From: Dimargaris cristalligena
Lineage: Eukaryota; Kickxellomycota; Dimargaritomycetes; Dimargaritales; Dimargaritaceae
Assembly: GCA_027576995.1 (NCBI GenBank)
Contig: JANBQC010000344.1
Span: forward strand, 1-29,607
Direction of reading: 5' to 3'
DNA length: 29,607 bases
In this document: positions 10,475-20,953 of the stretch, piece by piece
How positions within the stretch are numbered: position 1 is the first letter of the stretch
Layout of the letters: each line of letters begins with the position of its first letter
Translations under genes and position numbers: made by a program
Notes under the pieces: generated by a model
The model's database searches: none
Seen by the model: the letters and a program-made list of their open reading frames with translations, nothing else
What the model was told of the DNA's origin: nothing

Positions 10475-11397
10475 GGCATTTCATTCACCGTGCTTACACA
10501 GCTAGGCTCAATGGGGGTTCTGCCGAAGACTACGCCCTACTATTTGGCTGTTATTTACTTTCATTGGTATTAACGGTTGCGCGCATCGTGATTATGGTCA
10601 CCAATTTTTGCATCTAATTCTAAACCCCATTGTACGATTATCTTAATTAATTATTATTCTTATTTTTTATATCCTCCGTCTCAATCTTACTCATTTTTAT
10701 CGATCCGACCATTCGTAATTTCCCTCATTTTATACAATATCATACAAACTAATATTTACACATTTTATTTTTGGAGTTGGTCTCATTGATAAGTGCTTCT
10801 TTTTTTGTTTTACTGCTACTATTTAATTTCCTGGAGCTGAGGTGGTAGTAATACGGATGTTCCAAAGAGAGCTACCCGAATGGCTTATGGTCTGGTTTTC
10901 CCGAATTTCCGCTCCCTTGGTCGTCGTCAATACTTCAGTATTATGGTTGATAGTTGGTTGCCGCTCAAGGCAGTAATTTTATGGTTATTGGGTAAATATG
11001 TGTTATTTCACACTTCGTTATTTATTTTTGCATTTCGGATTTACGGTGCAGTTACATTAATCATATTTTTATTTTGGGAGGGTATTATTCGGCCCCTCTT
11101 TTAGATCCACCCCTCCCCTTTTCCTTTTTCTCCCTCCCAGACGACAACGGATCCTAGTGTGACTGTCACTATCGAATGATATTTTTTGGTAAAGCTCCAA
11201 GGCGGTATATTGCGTAAAAGATGGTCTGACAAGATAAATGTCGCCTTTTCTCAACTACTCAGTTCGACCGATTAGTACACATGTTTGATTAATCAATAAA
11301 GATATGTGATTTGGTGAACTACTTTTGTTTCTTAGTTTTTATTTTTTGGGACGGTGGGTTTAGTGGCTCTAATTAGGTATTCCCTGGGTGACTACTA

Positions 11398-11640
11398 CTA
11401 CGAGAATTGAAGTTCAGTGTTGCAACATGGACATGGTCCCGGTACAACTTGGCCGCCCGTGTCAGAAATATACATTCGAATCAGACGGTCATAAATGACC
11501 CGGAGTGCGTGGATTAACTGGTCAGGAACCCCGTTGGGACGCGCGGAGGAAGGATGACAAATGTACACAAAATTTGGCGCACTTTTCCAACACCGGATGG
11601 CTTGCATTACATTGCACAATCCATTACAACAAAAAAACAC
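11398..11640 (-). CDS. Doubtful open frame with a C-terminal CPCC motif
   Basis: The frame opens with ATG and gives 80 residues, and its second half reads like a protein: PDQLIHALRVIYDRLIRMY and then a C-terminal PGPCPCC. CPCC could bind metal or form a disulfide, but two cysteine pairs alone prove nothing. The plus strand is also open over part of the region, which weakens the case. It could be the last exon of a spliced minus-strand gene extending toward 12.4-13.0 kb, where short open pieces sit beside GTGAGT donors, but I could not build a consistent model. Unrecognised. Confidence 0.15.
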   Translation of the reverse strand: MFFCCNGLCNVMQAIRCWKSAPNFVYICHPSSARPNGVPDQLIHALRVIYDRLIRMYISDTGGQVVPGPCPCCNTELQFS

Positions 11641-11650
11641 ATACGCCCCT

Positions 11651-11677
11651 TATATATATATATATATATATATATAT
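11651..11677. repeat. (TA)n microsatellite
   Basis: About 27 bases of perfect TA repeat in the intergenic region after the kinase gene. Confidence 0.95.
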
Positions 11678-12126
11678 TTAGTAATAATACCTTTGAGGTA
11701 ATTTTAATAATTTGCGATTTTTCTTTGGACCCGTTTAGCCACGCATAGTATGATGGTAAAGGGGGTGGAGTAGAGTGGAGTGGAGAGGGCGGACTTTTTA
11801 TGTATGTCACCTATCCATACACCCCCACCGCCCTCCCTTTCTATCACACACACCCGAAGAAGAAGAAGAAAAAATAAGTTGAAAGGAAAACGGCACTTAT
11901 TGCAAAACCAAGTATGTAGAATGTGACAATTTCCATAAATGGAAGGTGTGGGAGCACAGGAGCAGAAGAGAGCGAGAGAATAAATTAAATCACATAAAAT
12001 AGAATGACGAGTAACCAAGGAGGAAATGTCGTTTGGATCATGCTCAAGTAACCTGTTCCTGAATCGCCACCAATAGCACCGTTAAAGGCAGAGCGTCTTA
12101 ATTTTATAATTAAATAGCATCCTATG

Positions 12127-12151
12127 TATATATATATATATATATATATAT
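12127..12151. repeat. (TA)n microsatellite
   Basis: About 25 bases of perfect TA repeat in the same intergenic region. Confidence 0.95.
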
Positions 12152-13036
12152 TTAACCTTGTGGGTTGTTTATAAGCAAGTTTACTGTATGAGTTATGGAC
12201 CGCTCAATAATATATAAACGGTTGTTGTTTGACCTAAGAACATTGAAAGGAATGGGAGAGCGGGGTATTTTATTTATTTTTTTGGATTTTTTTAAATAAG
12301 GTTTATTAACGAGGTACTCACGGCGTGGTGTCGGTGGTACCGTTTCATCTTTTAAGTTCCGAATGCGGTACAGGCGGGCTTCTAATCAAGTCGGCGAATA
12401 CTGCATCACCTCTCCCCCAGATACATACACACATACACATACGCTCCCTCTAGTCCCATCCCGTCCGGTTATACTTCATTATCGTACTTGGGTATGGGGT
12501 TGAAGGATCTTGGGGACATGAGGACTTCGGATGGACGCCATAAAGAGAGGGATATGTATGTTGGTCTAACCATCATTTCGGGTGCTGATTACCATCGACT
12601 AGCCAGTTTGTGGGGTAGCAGGTCGCGGGAGTAGGGGGGAGGATGGAGGGGCTCTGTTCGGACCCCGATTTAAAATGTCAATTAACAGACCCGGTATTTA
12701 GTATTATATTTTCGGTAGTATTGCTACGGTATATACGTAGGAGAGAAAGGGAAGGGGAAGGGGGGAAGTAACTGAATCAAGATAATTCACTGGCGCTGGT
12801 CCTAGGTATTCTGCCAATTATACTACTACATTCTCGCTTTATTCAGTTGCCCGGCCGAATGACGACAGCCACAGGAACCTCTTCAGGAGCCGCCGGGGCC
12901 TTGTATAGGTGATGGGGGTGGTCCATTGGGCTACAGATCTCCCTGACTCACGGCGGACATGATCAGGATCTAATTATAGTGAGCCGCTTGCCCCAGTGGG
13001 TAGGTGGGTGCTGGGTCATGTATATTAACAAAACAC

Positions 13037-13056
13037 ATATATATATATATATATAT
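13037..13056. repeat. (AT)n microsatellite
   Basis: Twenty bases of AT repeat, followed by GTATATG. Confidence 0.95.
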
Positions 13057-15462
13057 GTATATGAATAAACGGAAGGCGGCCGAGTGGGGAGAGTAATTAT
13101 AACCAACATGCCAGCGAGGGAGAAGGAGAGGGAGTAGTATAGATACAGGAAATCCCAAAATAGTAATGCCAGAGCTAGGTACAACAGCCCTGGTGGGTAT
13201 CCGTTAGAGAATGGGCTACTACTGCTGCTATACGGGGAGTCCCCGCCATCCTTGTTCGCTACTGACTCTCACTCTCCATTCGATGTAAGACCAGTTCGGT
13301 CCGCCAGTTGACCGACTACCCCTTTCATCTACCATGTCCGTCCATTCAACTCACTTCTCCCATTCACCTGCGGGATTCTATAGATCTCGCATATTCACTT
13401 CGTTTAAGCCAGGTCCCACCCCCCATTGTTCTTTTACCGGTGATTGTTTTAAAAGTGTTCCACCCGAGAGACCTTTTCAGTATAGGCCTGCATGTTGGTT
13501 GGGCAACTAACGAAGCGCACACAGGTGGATTTGAAGATGTTCCAGCATATTCTATGGTTTATACCTCAACATTTATTTATCCGACCAATTCAGTCGGGTT
13601 GCATAACCCCTCCCACACCCAGTCAGCAGTAGCAGTGGTGGCGAGTGTCTTATTTTGGGCTGTGGGGTTCGTCCGTGCCAAATGGCCGCAACATAAGCCC
13701 CCAAGGGCATTCATTGTTTCCATCTCTCTCTCACCTAGCCCCTCTTTGGTCTAATCCCTCCCCGTCTGCATATTCGGGTTTCATATAACAGCTCACGCCT
13801 AATATTTTGTTTCACTGCCTCCCCTCCATTGCCGTCGTATTCTTCTTCTTCTTCTTATTATTATTATTCTGCTGATTGGGAATCGGTTCTGTATTGAGCG
13901 ACATCAAGTCAGCCCAATCTACATAATCCTAAATCTCGTCGGCCCTTTTGTTTAACACCCCCCAATTGAAACATGTCGACCAGGCAGCTCTATAGGGCAG
14001 ATCAATTCTTGTCCCCTTCAACTCTCACTTGTTACTATGCCCCCTAAACAGATATGTTGCTGTAGTTCCTTATAGCCAGGTGATGATGTTAAAAAAATAT
14101 TTTTGTAAGGGCTTCTTGATAATGAATGGTCCAGCCCGGCTAATCTATGTTCCAGAGGCTAAGGCCCCAGTTACAGTGCAGATGTCACCACCCTACTCTT
14201 TCTCTTGCCCACCTATTCTCCCTTATTGTTTATACAGCGCATTGGTGGATTTTTCTCTCTCTCTCTATCTCCCTGCTACATAAGTAGGTAAGGTATACGT
14301 ACGCACGTCAAAATAGGGCGTATTAGTGTATCCTGGCGGGGAAGGAAAGGGAGGGATAAGCTAACTGCAGTAGAATCACCGGAGGCGGGACCACCACCAC
14401 CACCTGCCCCCTACTTCTCCATATTCGCCCCTTTTCCCCTCACCTTTCTACCAGTCTCCTGGTTTCCTTCTCCTTCACTCACATTTTTTGAATCGTAGGC
14501 CTCTTCTTCTTTTTTTCATTTTTTACCTTGCCGCCCCCTCCCCGTCCCTTCTTTCCTTATTGTAGGTTCCAGTTGCATTCGTTTATTATGATTTCGTTCG
14601 CAGTATGCCGTATCGACACACTAATTCACTCATTAAGTTTCACTGCAGACCCATTCACGCATGCGTTGGATTCAGGGGCAGACGATGGCAGTGGTGGTGG
14701 TGGAGGGGCGCGTAAAACAAGGAAACCAATAAAAAAAGTAGGAGAGAATAGGAAAAAGAAAACGAGAAAGGAGGAGGGAATGGTGGGCTGGTGGTGACGG
14801 TGAGTAACGGCCGGGAGACAAAGTCCACCAGTCGGACGAGCCGGCGGGCCAGTATGAAATACCAGGGCGGAGGTTGATAATGCGGAGTTTCTGTGGGAGT
14901 TTTAATGTGCAAAGTATGACTGTGCTTAGGCATGAGCCAAAGTGGACCGCCTAGATAACGATGGAGAGGTGGCAATGGCGACGATGGGGCTGCCGCTAGC
15001 GTCGATAATGTGACCAACAAAAAACACCGATATAGTAACGCACCTGGTTTGATAGCCGCCGCCGCCCCCCTTCCATCGCGATGACAACCGGCAAAGGAGC
15101 ACCAACCCGAATTCAACATTGTCTAATAATAGCCGTAGGAATGGGAGATGTCGTAATACCAACGAACCTGACATTGAAAGGCCGCGAGGTGCGCCCTATA
15201 TCTAAGCCCTGTGCTATTCACATATACATGATGGTATTGTCCGGAGGTTGACTAGAAAAAGGCTGGATGGTTTTTGAGAAGGAGTAGAGAAGGGGTGGTG
15301 GCATATTTGGTTCTTGATCAGCTTGGAAAATGTTGGCCTGGGGCATGGTCACATCATTGGTAATTTAGCTGGAACTACGCCGAGCCACATAGGCTGCATG
15401 GAGTATACTTACTTCACTGCTTCCTCAAAAAACCGCCGCGGAACCACCATGCATGTTGAACG

Positions 15463-15497
15463 GGGAGAGAGGGAGAGAGAGAGAGAGAGAGAGAGAG
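15463..15497. repeat. (GA)n purine tract
   Basis: About 35 bases of GA repeat with GGG interruptions at the start, followed by a broader purine-rich stretch to about 15690. Such homopurine tracts can form triplex DNA or act as GAGA-type promoter elements. No nearby gene is recognised. Confidence 0.9.
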
Positions 15498-16274
15498 GAG
15501 TAATACAATTTGGGAACAATAGAGGAAATAAATGAAGTGAGCGGGAGCCAGAAAGATGCAGCTGAAGAGTGAGAGCAGAGTGGCAGTGGTAGTGGGGAGG
15601 GAATATTAAGTGAGGGAGAGAGAGAATACGGGAGGCCGCAGAGACGGAGTGGAATATGCAGATGCAGGAAGAGAGAGAGAGAGTGGAATAAGGCCATGGG
15701 TGTTTTTTCGATTGCATACCATCGTCTGTGGAGAATGCCCTTCGGAAGGGGTTGGCGGTGCCTCGTATTTAATCGAGCGACCGGCCGGCCTGGACATGCT
15801 CGGGTGGATTATATACTAGGGCCATCGCCACGGTATGTCGCTGATTGCACTTGCACCGTTACGCACATGTATATCATTTCATCGTTGTCATCTTAGTCAA
15901 CCTTATATAGCCCGTCCTTTCAGTTTCCACCACCATCGCCGCTCCGTAGTATCTCTATCTCTCTTCGTCACCCACTAGCACGGCTGTTAGTTACATTTTA
16001 TACTAAGCCACGCCTCCTATCTCGGAATACTAGTCAGCCGGTCCACCCCCGTGGCCCAATACCCCTTTTTTTGTTTGGACTCTCCTCCACCGAAGAACTG
16101 GACTGTCCAAGGGCTACGGATTTTTCACTGTTTATATTGAAGGGTATATCCGGATATTCCTTTCAGATAATATATCTTTTGGTTTTACCACCATCAATCG
16201 AAACGCCCCTCGCCGATTTTGAACTCTCGTCATCCCAACCCTCCCTCCACTGGCATCCTTCACGCCGTTTATTA

Positions 16275-16294
16275 CATATATATATATATATATA
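16275..16294. repeat. (AT)n microsatellite left of the assembly gap
   Basis: AT repeat followed by GATAGATATATAGATG and then by GC-rich hairpins that run to the gap. Confidence 0.9.
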
Positions 16295-16362
16295 GATAGA
16301 TATATAGATGGCGCCCCCCGGCGGGGGAGTGGTGACCTCACTCCGGGGGGGCTGGGTGGGCA

Positions 16363-16372
16363 NNNNNNNNNN
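16363..16372. other. Assembly gap (10 N)
   Basis: Ten undetermined bases, probably a placeholder gap of unknown true length. It lies between strong GC hairpins (16311-16362) and an AT repeat (16373-16394), both hard to sequence. It is 274 bases upstream of the receptor start codon, so part of that promoter may be missing. Confidence 0.98.
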
Positions 16373-16394
16373 ATATATATATATATATATATAT
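16373..16394. repeat. (AT)n microsatellite right of the assembly gap
   Basis: Twenty-two bases of AT repeat directly abutting the N run. Its true length is unknown because it borders the gap. Confidence 0.9.
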
Positions 16395-16646
16395 TCCGCC
16401 AACAGCCGCTTTATTTTAGACCTCACACCGTCTTGGCACTTTGGTCAATTTCCCATGGCCTGGCCTGGAATGCATCTAATTCTTGACGGTGCAGCTAGAA
16501 GTCCCCCATTATAATCGTGGTATCCCTCCTCCGCCGCCCCTATTAGTATCCACACCGCAATTTTTTTTAGTTCGCTTCATTTTCATATATCTATCTCTAT
16601 TTTATTGATTTTTGAGTTTGCCCTCTCTAGCCCTTCTATTGCAAAA

Positions 16647-17846
16647 ATGTCGGCCGATCTACAAGAGTGGTACTTCGTGTACGAAATCACCACCATTACC
16701 ATCAGCATCGTTTCGGTAATTTGTGGTATCGGGGTGATGGCCATTGCCATTGGTCTTTTCCGGATACGGCCGGAACTCCGCCAAGTCCCGTCCATCAACC
16801 TCAGTCTCTACATTGGGTTGGCCGACGCGCTGTACCGCCTGAGCGCGCTCTTCGCTTGCTGGTCCGATTTCATGCAACTGACCCAGGACAGCGAGGGCTG
16901 GCTACGCACCTGTTTCTGGATTGTGAATTTCTCGCCGCTGTGGTTTATATTTTTAACCATGATGATATCCACCGATTTGCAACTAACGTTTTTACACCCG
17001 TCGATTGACCGCGAACCCATTCAACAACATTATTTGTGGGTGGCGACCTTATTGCCCCTGATCATTTCGCTGCCAGCCTTATGCGTGCCCCATATTCGGT
17101 GGGTGCCCGGTCCCTCCCGCTTTAGCTACAGTTTCGGAACAGCGGTGAAGAACGACATGTTTGTGTTATTTTGTTACGATTTTTGGATTGCGTTGGGCAT
17201 TGCCCATTGTGTCGTGATTGTGACTCTGGTGCTGATCAAACTGATCCGGGGCATCAAGTACATTGAAGCGGTGCATCTGTCCGCGCCGGCCCATTCCCGC
17301 CCGGACCCGGTATCCACTGTGGGTTACGATTCCTCGTTCATGTTGGAATCCTCGGCTAATGCCCCCACCAGCCGACATACCACCAACCACGGTCATTTGA
17401 ACACACCCGCGCACCTGGTCCGTAAACTCCGGCAATCGGTGTTCCGGATCATGTTGTACCCGCTCGTCCCCCTGATTACCCAAACCCTCCAAATCGTTTC
17501 GCTGCGTTTACCCATTGAGGAATCCCGCCCCTTACATTTGACGGCTACGATCCTGTGCAGCAGCCAGGGGATTCTCAATTTCCTGGTGTTTTCGGTCCAT
17601 CCAGTAGTCGTGGAGGTCTCTAAACAGTGGTGGGCGGAACGGCAGGCCAAGAAAATCATTGCAACCCGTAGTCATCAGTCCTCGTCAACCATAACGGCCA
17701 TATCACAGACCGTGGGGGGGAGTAGTCATGGTGGTGGTGGTGGCCATGGTGCGGTGGGGGCGGATGGTGGTGGTGGTGCGTCTGACTATCCTATGGATCG
17801 GACTAAAACGGCCGCGGTTTCCAATATCACCATGTCGACGTTTTAA
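16647..17846 (+). CDS. Seven-helix receptor, cAMP-receptor/Git3-like
   Basis: A single exon of 399 residues. I chose the ATG at 16647 (AAAAATGTCG) because the open frame upstream has no earlier ATG. Seven hydrophobic segments fit a GPCR: about residues 12-40, 46-72, 86-116, 128-150, 171-200, 264-287 and 296-322. Cys89 at the start of TM3 could form the usual extracellular disulfide. The third inner loop (about 201-262) is polar. TM6 carries FRIMLYPLVPLITQT and TM7 SSQGILNFLVFSVHPVV, which recall the basic residue plus YPL and the SQG-N pattern of cAMP receptor-like and Git3-type receptors of slime moulds and fungi. These sense nutrients or cAMP and act through G-alpha proteins. The C-tail holds a Ser/Thr cluster and a Gly/His-rich run encoded by GGT repeats. 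The ligand is unknown. Confidence 0.8.
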   Translation: MSADLQEWYFVYEITTITISIVSVICGIGVMAIAIGLFRIRPELRQVPSINLSLYIGLADALYRLSALFACWSDFMQLTQDSEGWLRTCFWIVNFSPLWFIFLTMMISTDLQLTFLHPSIDREPIQQHYLWVATLLPLIISLPALCVPHIRWVPGPSRFSYSFGTAVKNDMFVLFCYDFWIALGIAHCVVIVTLVLIKLIRGIKYIEAVHLSAPAHSRPDPVSTVGYDSSFMLESSANAPTSRHTTNHGHLNTPAHLVRKLRQSVFRIMLYPLVPLITQTLQIVSLRLPIEESRPLHLTATILCSSQGILNFLVFSVHPVVVEVSKQWWAERQAKKIIATRSHQSSSTITAISQTVGGSSHGGGGGHGAVGADGGGGASDYPMDRTKTAAVSNITMSTF

Positions 17847-18756
17847 TAGCCCAGACGAGGGTCGTTTATTTTACACATTCCCTCTCTCATACCCCTATGC
17901 TACGTTGTTTGTTTGCGTATTATTCCCGTGGTTTTTGGAAGTATTCCTTAAAGTCCCCAATTCGTTTTTAGCAATATCTAGATCAGTCTGTATCCCCTAC
18001 CCTTCTCTACATTATTTGACATTTTATCTTTCGAATAGCATCTGTTAAATCACCCTGTATCATTTCTACCCACTGCGTACTTTAGAGACTCGCCCTCCCG
18101 CTTATTGAATCCTGGTTTAACCTCCGCTCCCTCCCCAGCCTAACCTGATTGTTATTTATTTACACTATTTGCACCTTGAATACTTATCTTGTTCTTAAAC
18201 CTGCATTCCTGCCACTTGAAATTTTTATTGTACTTTGGCATTCAAACTAATATATAAAATCCCCTCAATCCTACTTGGGTAATTAGGGTCACAAAGAGTT
18301 GGCTGGACTTCAGCCGGATTACAAGGCGTTCTAGCCCATTGTCCGTCTCAATCGAATGCCAGTATAGGTGGAAGGATCGACGGGCCTTAACAATCTAAGA
18401 TGGGCAGCATCAATGTTGACAGGAGGGGGGCTCATTATGGTCATACCTCCTTATCTCTCCAAATAGCTGCGGTAGTGGACCTCTTTTCAATGTCCGACCA
18501 CACCATGGCAGTGATTGGCCCAGTCTCTCCCTATTCGGTTCTCACTTCACACAGTCACAAGGTGTCTTTTGAATCCGCCCCCTCCCTATTACTAGCCCTC
18601 TTGACATCTCATGGCGACTCTCTGACGCTCCACATTTGATCATATATATCTTTTTTTTTCAGCATCGCCTGGGACTCATTACAATCCCTTCCTTTTACAA
18701 TTCCCCTGCCCTTGCCCTTACCCCTATACTTGCTTGTCCGTCCCTCCATTTCCACC
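17847..18756. other. Intergenic region between receptor and HAD genes
   Basis: T- and C-rich DNA, probably holding the 3' UTR of the receptor and the promoter of the HAD gene. A TATATAAAA-type motif lies near 18251 and a pyrimidine-rich leader runs from about 18650 to the next ATG. A small hairpin, GGCTG-gactt-CAGCC, lies near 18302. The plus-strand open frame 18400-18639 has no recognisable feature. Confidence 0.5.
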
Positions 18757-19801
18757 ATGCTCCGGGGCCTACTCATCGACCTAAGCGGCACCCTCCACAT
18801 TGACGAGCAGGCCACCCCGGGAGCTATTGCCGCCCTCGGCCGACTCCGAGGCACGGGGCTCCGCCTTCTCTTCTGTACCAACACCACCAAGGAAAGTCCG
18901 GAAGCGCTTTTGACCCGTCTCCATCGCATCGGTTTCACGTCCGTCCAACCCACCGAATTGTTCACTTCCCTACAGGCCGCCCAGCGTTTAGTCCAACGCC
19001 GGAAACTGAACCCGTTACTGTTCTTGGACGCCGCGGCCCAAGGGGGGTTTAGGTCTGGCGGTCCCAATAATGCAGCCGGTGGGGAAGCGGTAGAGGAGGA
19101 GGAGCGGCCGAAAGACGCGGTCGTAGTGGGACTTTCACCCGCTGATTTTCATTACGATAAAGTAAGAAGAAGAACCCCCCCCCCCCCATTGCTGGTATTT
19201 CCTAAATATTCGATATGTATGGGGTTACAAGTGATAGCATGGTGGTACCGGATACGATGAACAGTTATCTATATTTATTCCTGCAAATTATCTATACGGA
19301 ACACTAACTGACTATTTTACTTTCCAACATATATATATATATATAAAGCTCAATGAGGCGTTCCGCCTGATCCAAGCCGGTGCCCCTTTGATCGCTATCC
19401 ATAAAGCCCGGTACTACGCCCGACCCGACGGGCTCGCCCTCGGACCCGGCGGCTTCGTGGCGGCGCTGGAATACGCGACCGGTATCCGCGCCAAAGTGGT
19501 GGGTAAGCCGGAACCGGCGTTTTTCCAACTGGCGTTAGCCGCATTACTGGGGCGGGAAGGGGATGGCGGTGAAACCGATAATCCCGCTCCGGGGGCCGGG
19601 GTGGCAATCATCGGGGATGACGCCGAACACGACTTAGGTGGCGGGGCCGTGGGCTTAGGCTTCCACCGTGTTTTGGTGCGTACGGGCAAATACCGCCCCG
19701 GGGACGAACATAAAGTGCAGCCCGAACCGGATTGGGTCTGTGATACATTTGCTGATGCGGTTGATCGGATACTTAATGAACATGACCCACAAATGGTATA
19801 A
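18757..19801 (+). CDS. HDHD2-like HAD-superfamily hydrolase
   Basis: Two exons, 18757-19161 and 19349-19801, join in phase 0 to give 285 residues. The intron has a GTAAGA donor and an AAAG acceptor, and contains a C13 run and an AT repeat next to the 3' splice site. The ATG lies in TCCACCATGC. The HAD motifs are DLSGT (Asp8), CTNTTKES, VVGKPE with Lys188 and IIGDD (Asp225, Asp226), with a further Asp230. In motif I the usual second Asp is Ser10, a feature shared by the HDHD2 and LHPP branch. FHYDK-LNEAFRLI across the junction, LIAIHKARYY and DGLALGPGGF match HDHD2 closely as I remember it, which supports the splice join. Residues about 96-119 are a Gly-rich then acidic insert beyond the usual roughly 259-residue length. 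Likely a cytosolic phosphatase of unknown substrate. Confidence 0.92.
19175..19187. repeat. C13 homopolymer within the HAD intron
   Basis: Thirteen consecutive C shortly after the donor site of the HDHD2-like intron. Its length is likely uncertain in sequencing, but the splice phase is unaffected because it is intronic. Confidence 0.95.
19329..19345. repeat. (AT)n repeat adjoining a 3' splice site
   Basis: An AT repeat of about 17 bases lies immediately before the AAAG acceptor of the HDHD2-like intron and takes the place of a polypyrimidine tract. CTAAC and CTGAC branch candidates lie about 40 bases further upstream. Confidence 0.85.
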
Positions 19802-20953
19802 GGATTCGAAAGCCTGTCTTATATCTATTATAGTATTTAAACGGCATATACAGGTGCCCATCTACTAAACTTAATACAGGGTCATATTTATAGTCTTGTA
19901 CTTTTTAATTGGATTGGGAATTGGGATCGTGATATTTAGTAAATGCATTTAATGCGTGAGAGAGAAGGGATAGTACTCGGATATCAGAATAGGTGCCTAA
20001 GTGATAGTTAGCGGTTGTCCAATTTAACCTAGCCAAGGGATAGGATGAAGGCAGTCAATGCACCTCAAAGTATCCCCAGTACAGCCAATAATAAAGGTGG
20101 TCCATACGAGACCATAAATAAACGACTAGAATAACTAAAACGACCAAAGTACAGCGACTATATGAGTGTATTCGAAGCCATGTCCGTTTGAGAACAGTGG
20201 GGTAGTAAACCTTGAGTTGCTTAACCAAGTATACACCAAAAGTAATGCCCTGTGGTAGCTTACCCGCACGGGAGGATGGCATTAAATGAAATTAGGACGT
20301 ATAGTCTCTCTCTGGGGAAGCATGACGACATGCATCAGACGCCATCAATTAAGGCGGGAATAATAAAATTAAGATAATCGGGCATCCAAATAGATTGAAA
20401 ATTAATGACGGGAAAATGAGGGAGAGAAATACAGGATTGGCAGCATGGAAAACGAGCGTGGAATGAGTGAAGACCCCCCAAATACGAAATAAAATTAAAG
20501 GAGCCCATACGAGATGAGATTATGTCTAGGGGAGAAGATGTTCACCAACACGATAGCCGCCCACACCTCTCGCTAAATGGGTGGGTGACGGTCGGTCATG
20601 CTGGTTGGGGATATAGGTGTGAAATACAAAATTAAATTATAATGGGTGGTTATGGAATCCGGGCGAGGGAGAGAGTTAAATAGACTATTAAAAAAAGCGG
20701 CAAGAGTGGTTTGCCAATGAAACGGTAATGGGTAGTTAATATGGTTGACATGCCATGATTTACAAACTGTAATAAAAATAATAAACTAAAACACCGGTCT
20801 AGTGACGTTCATCGTAGGAGGGAGTGGGACGAGAGATCAACTTCCCATTCACCTGGATGCGACCACAGAGACACAGGCGCAGACAATACACCCAACCGGA
20901 TATGTGTCGATGAGCTGAACAGGTACACTCGGGGGTTACTAATTATAAACGTT
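19802..20953. other. Intergenic region between two convergent genes
   Basis: About 1.15 kb of AT-rich DNA between the stop codons of the HDHD2-like gene (plus) and the TPR-lactamase gene (minus). It presumably holds both 3' UTRs. I see no gene, RNA or strong hairpin terminator, and the minus-strand frame 20055-20282 is unsupported. Confidence 0.55.

Larger units (their letters stand above)
10475..16646. other. Long gene-poor intergenic region
   Basis: About 6.2 kb between the kinase and receptor genes without a gene I can support. It contains AT microsatellites, a GA repeat, C/T-rich stretches and an assembly gap. The first part (10475-11400) is T-rich and probably 3' UTR and terminator DNA. 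Open frames at 10880-11104, 13308-13754, 14029-14283 and 14528-14797 (plus) and 14655-15119 (minus) have no recognisable domain, and their composition follows local bias. CG dinucleotides are common, so this does not look like the methylated repeats at the edges. The last few hundred bases are T-rich and probably hold the receptor promoter. Confidence 0.55.

Noticed and set aside
12593..12653. Possible short minus-strand exon
   Set aside because: All three frames are open over much of this C-rich piece and the donor (GTAATC) is weak, so the coding signal is not specific.
12841..12960. Minus-strand ATG with GTGAGT donor and a 27-codon open piece reading PAAPEEVPVAVVIRPGN
   Set aside because: The intron implied would be only about 21 nt, other frames are open too, and no consistent gene model could be built.
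13308..13754. 148-codon plus-strand frame
   Set aside because: No recognisable domain, and composition follows local pyrimidine bias. A chance frame is more likely, though a fast-evolving gene is not excluded.
14655..15174. Two overlapping minus-strand frames with possible mini-introns
   Set aside because: Frames are rich in Ser, Pro, Leu and Phe from a purine-rich opposite strand. The splice sites needed would give introns under 50 nt, unlike the others here.
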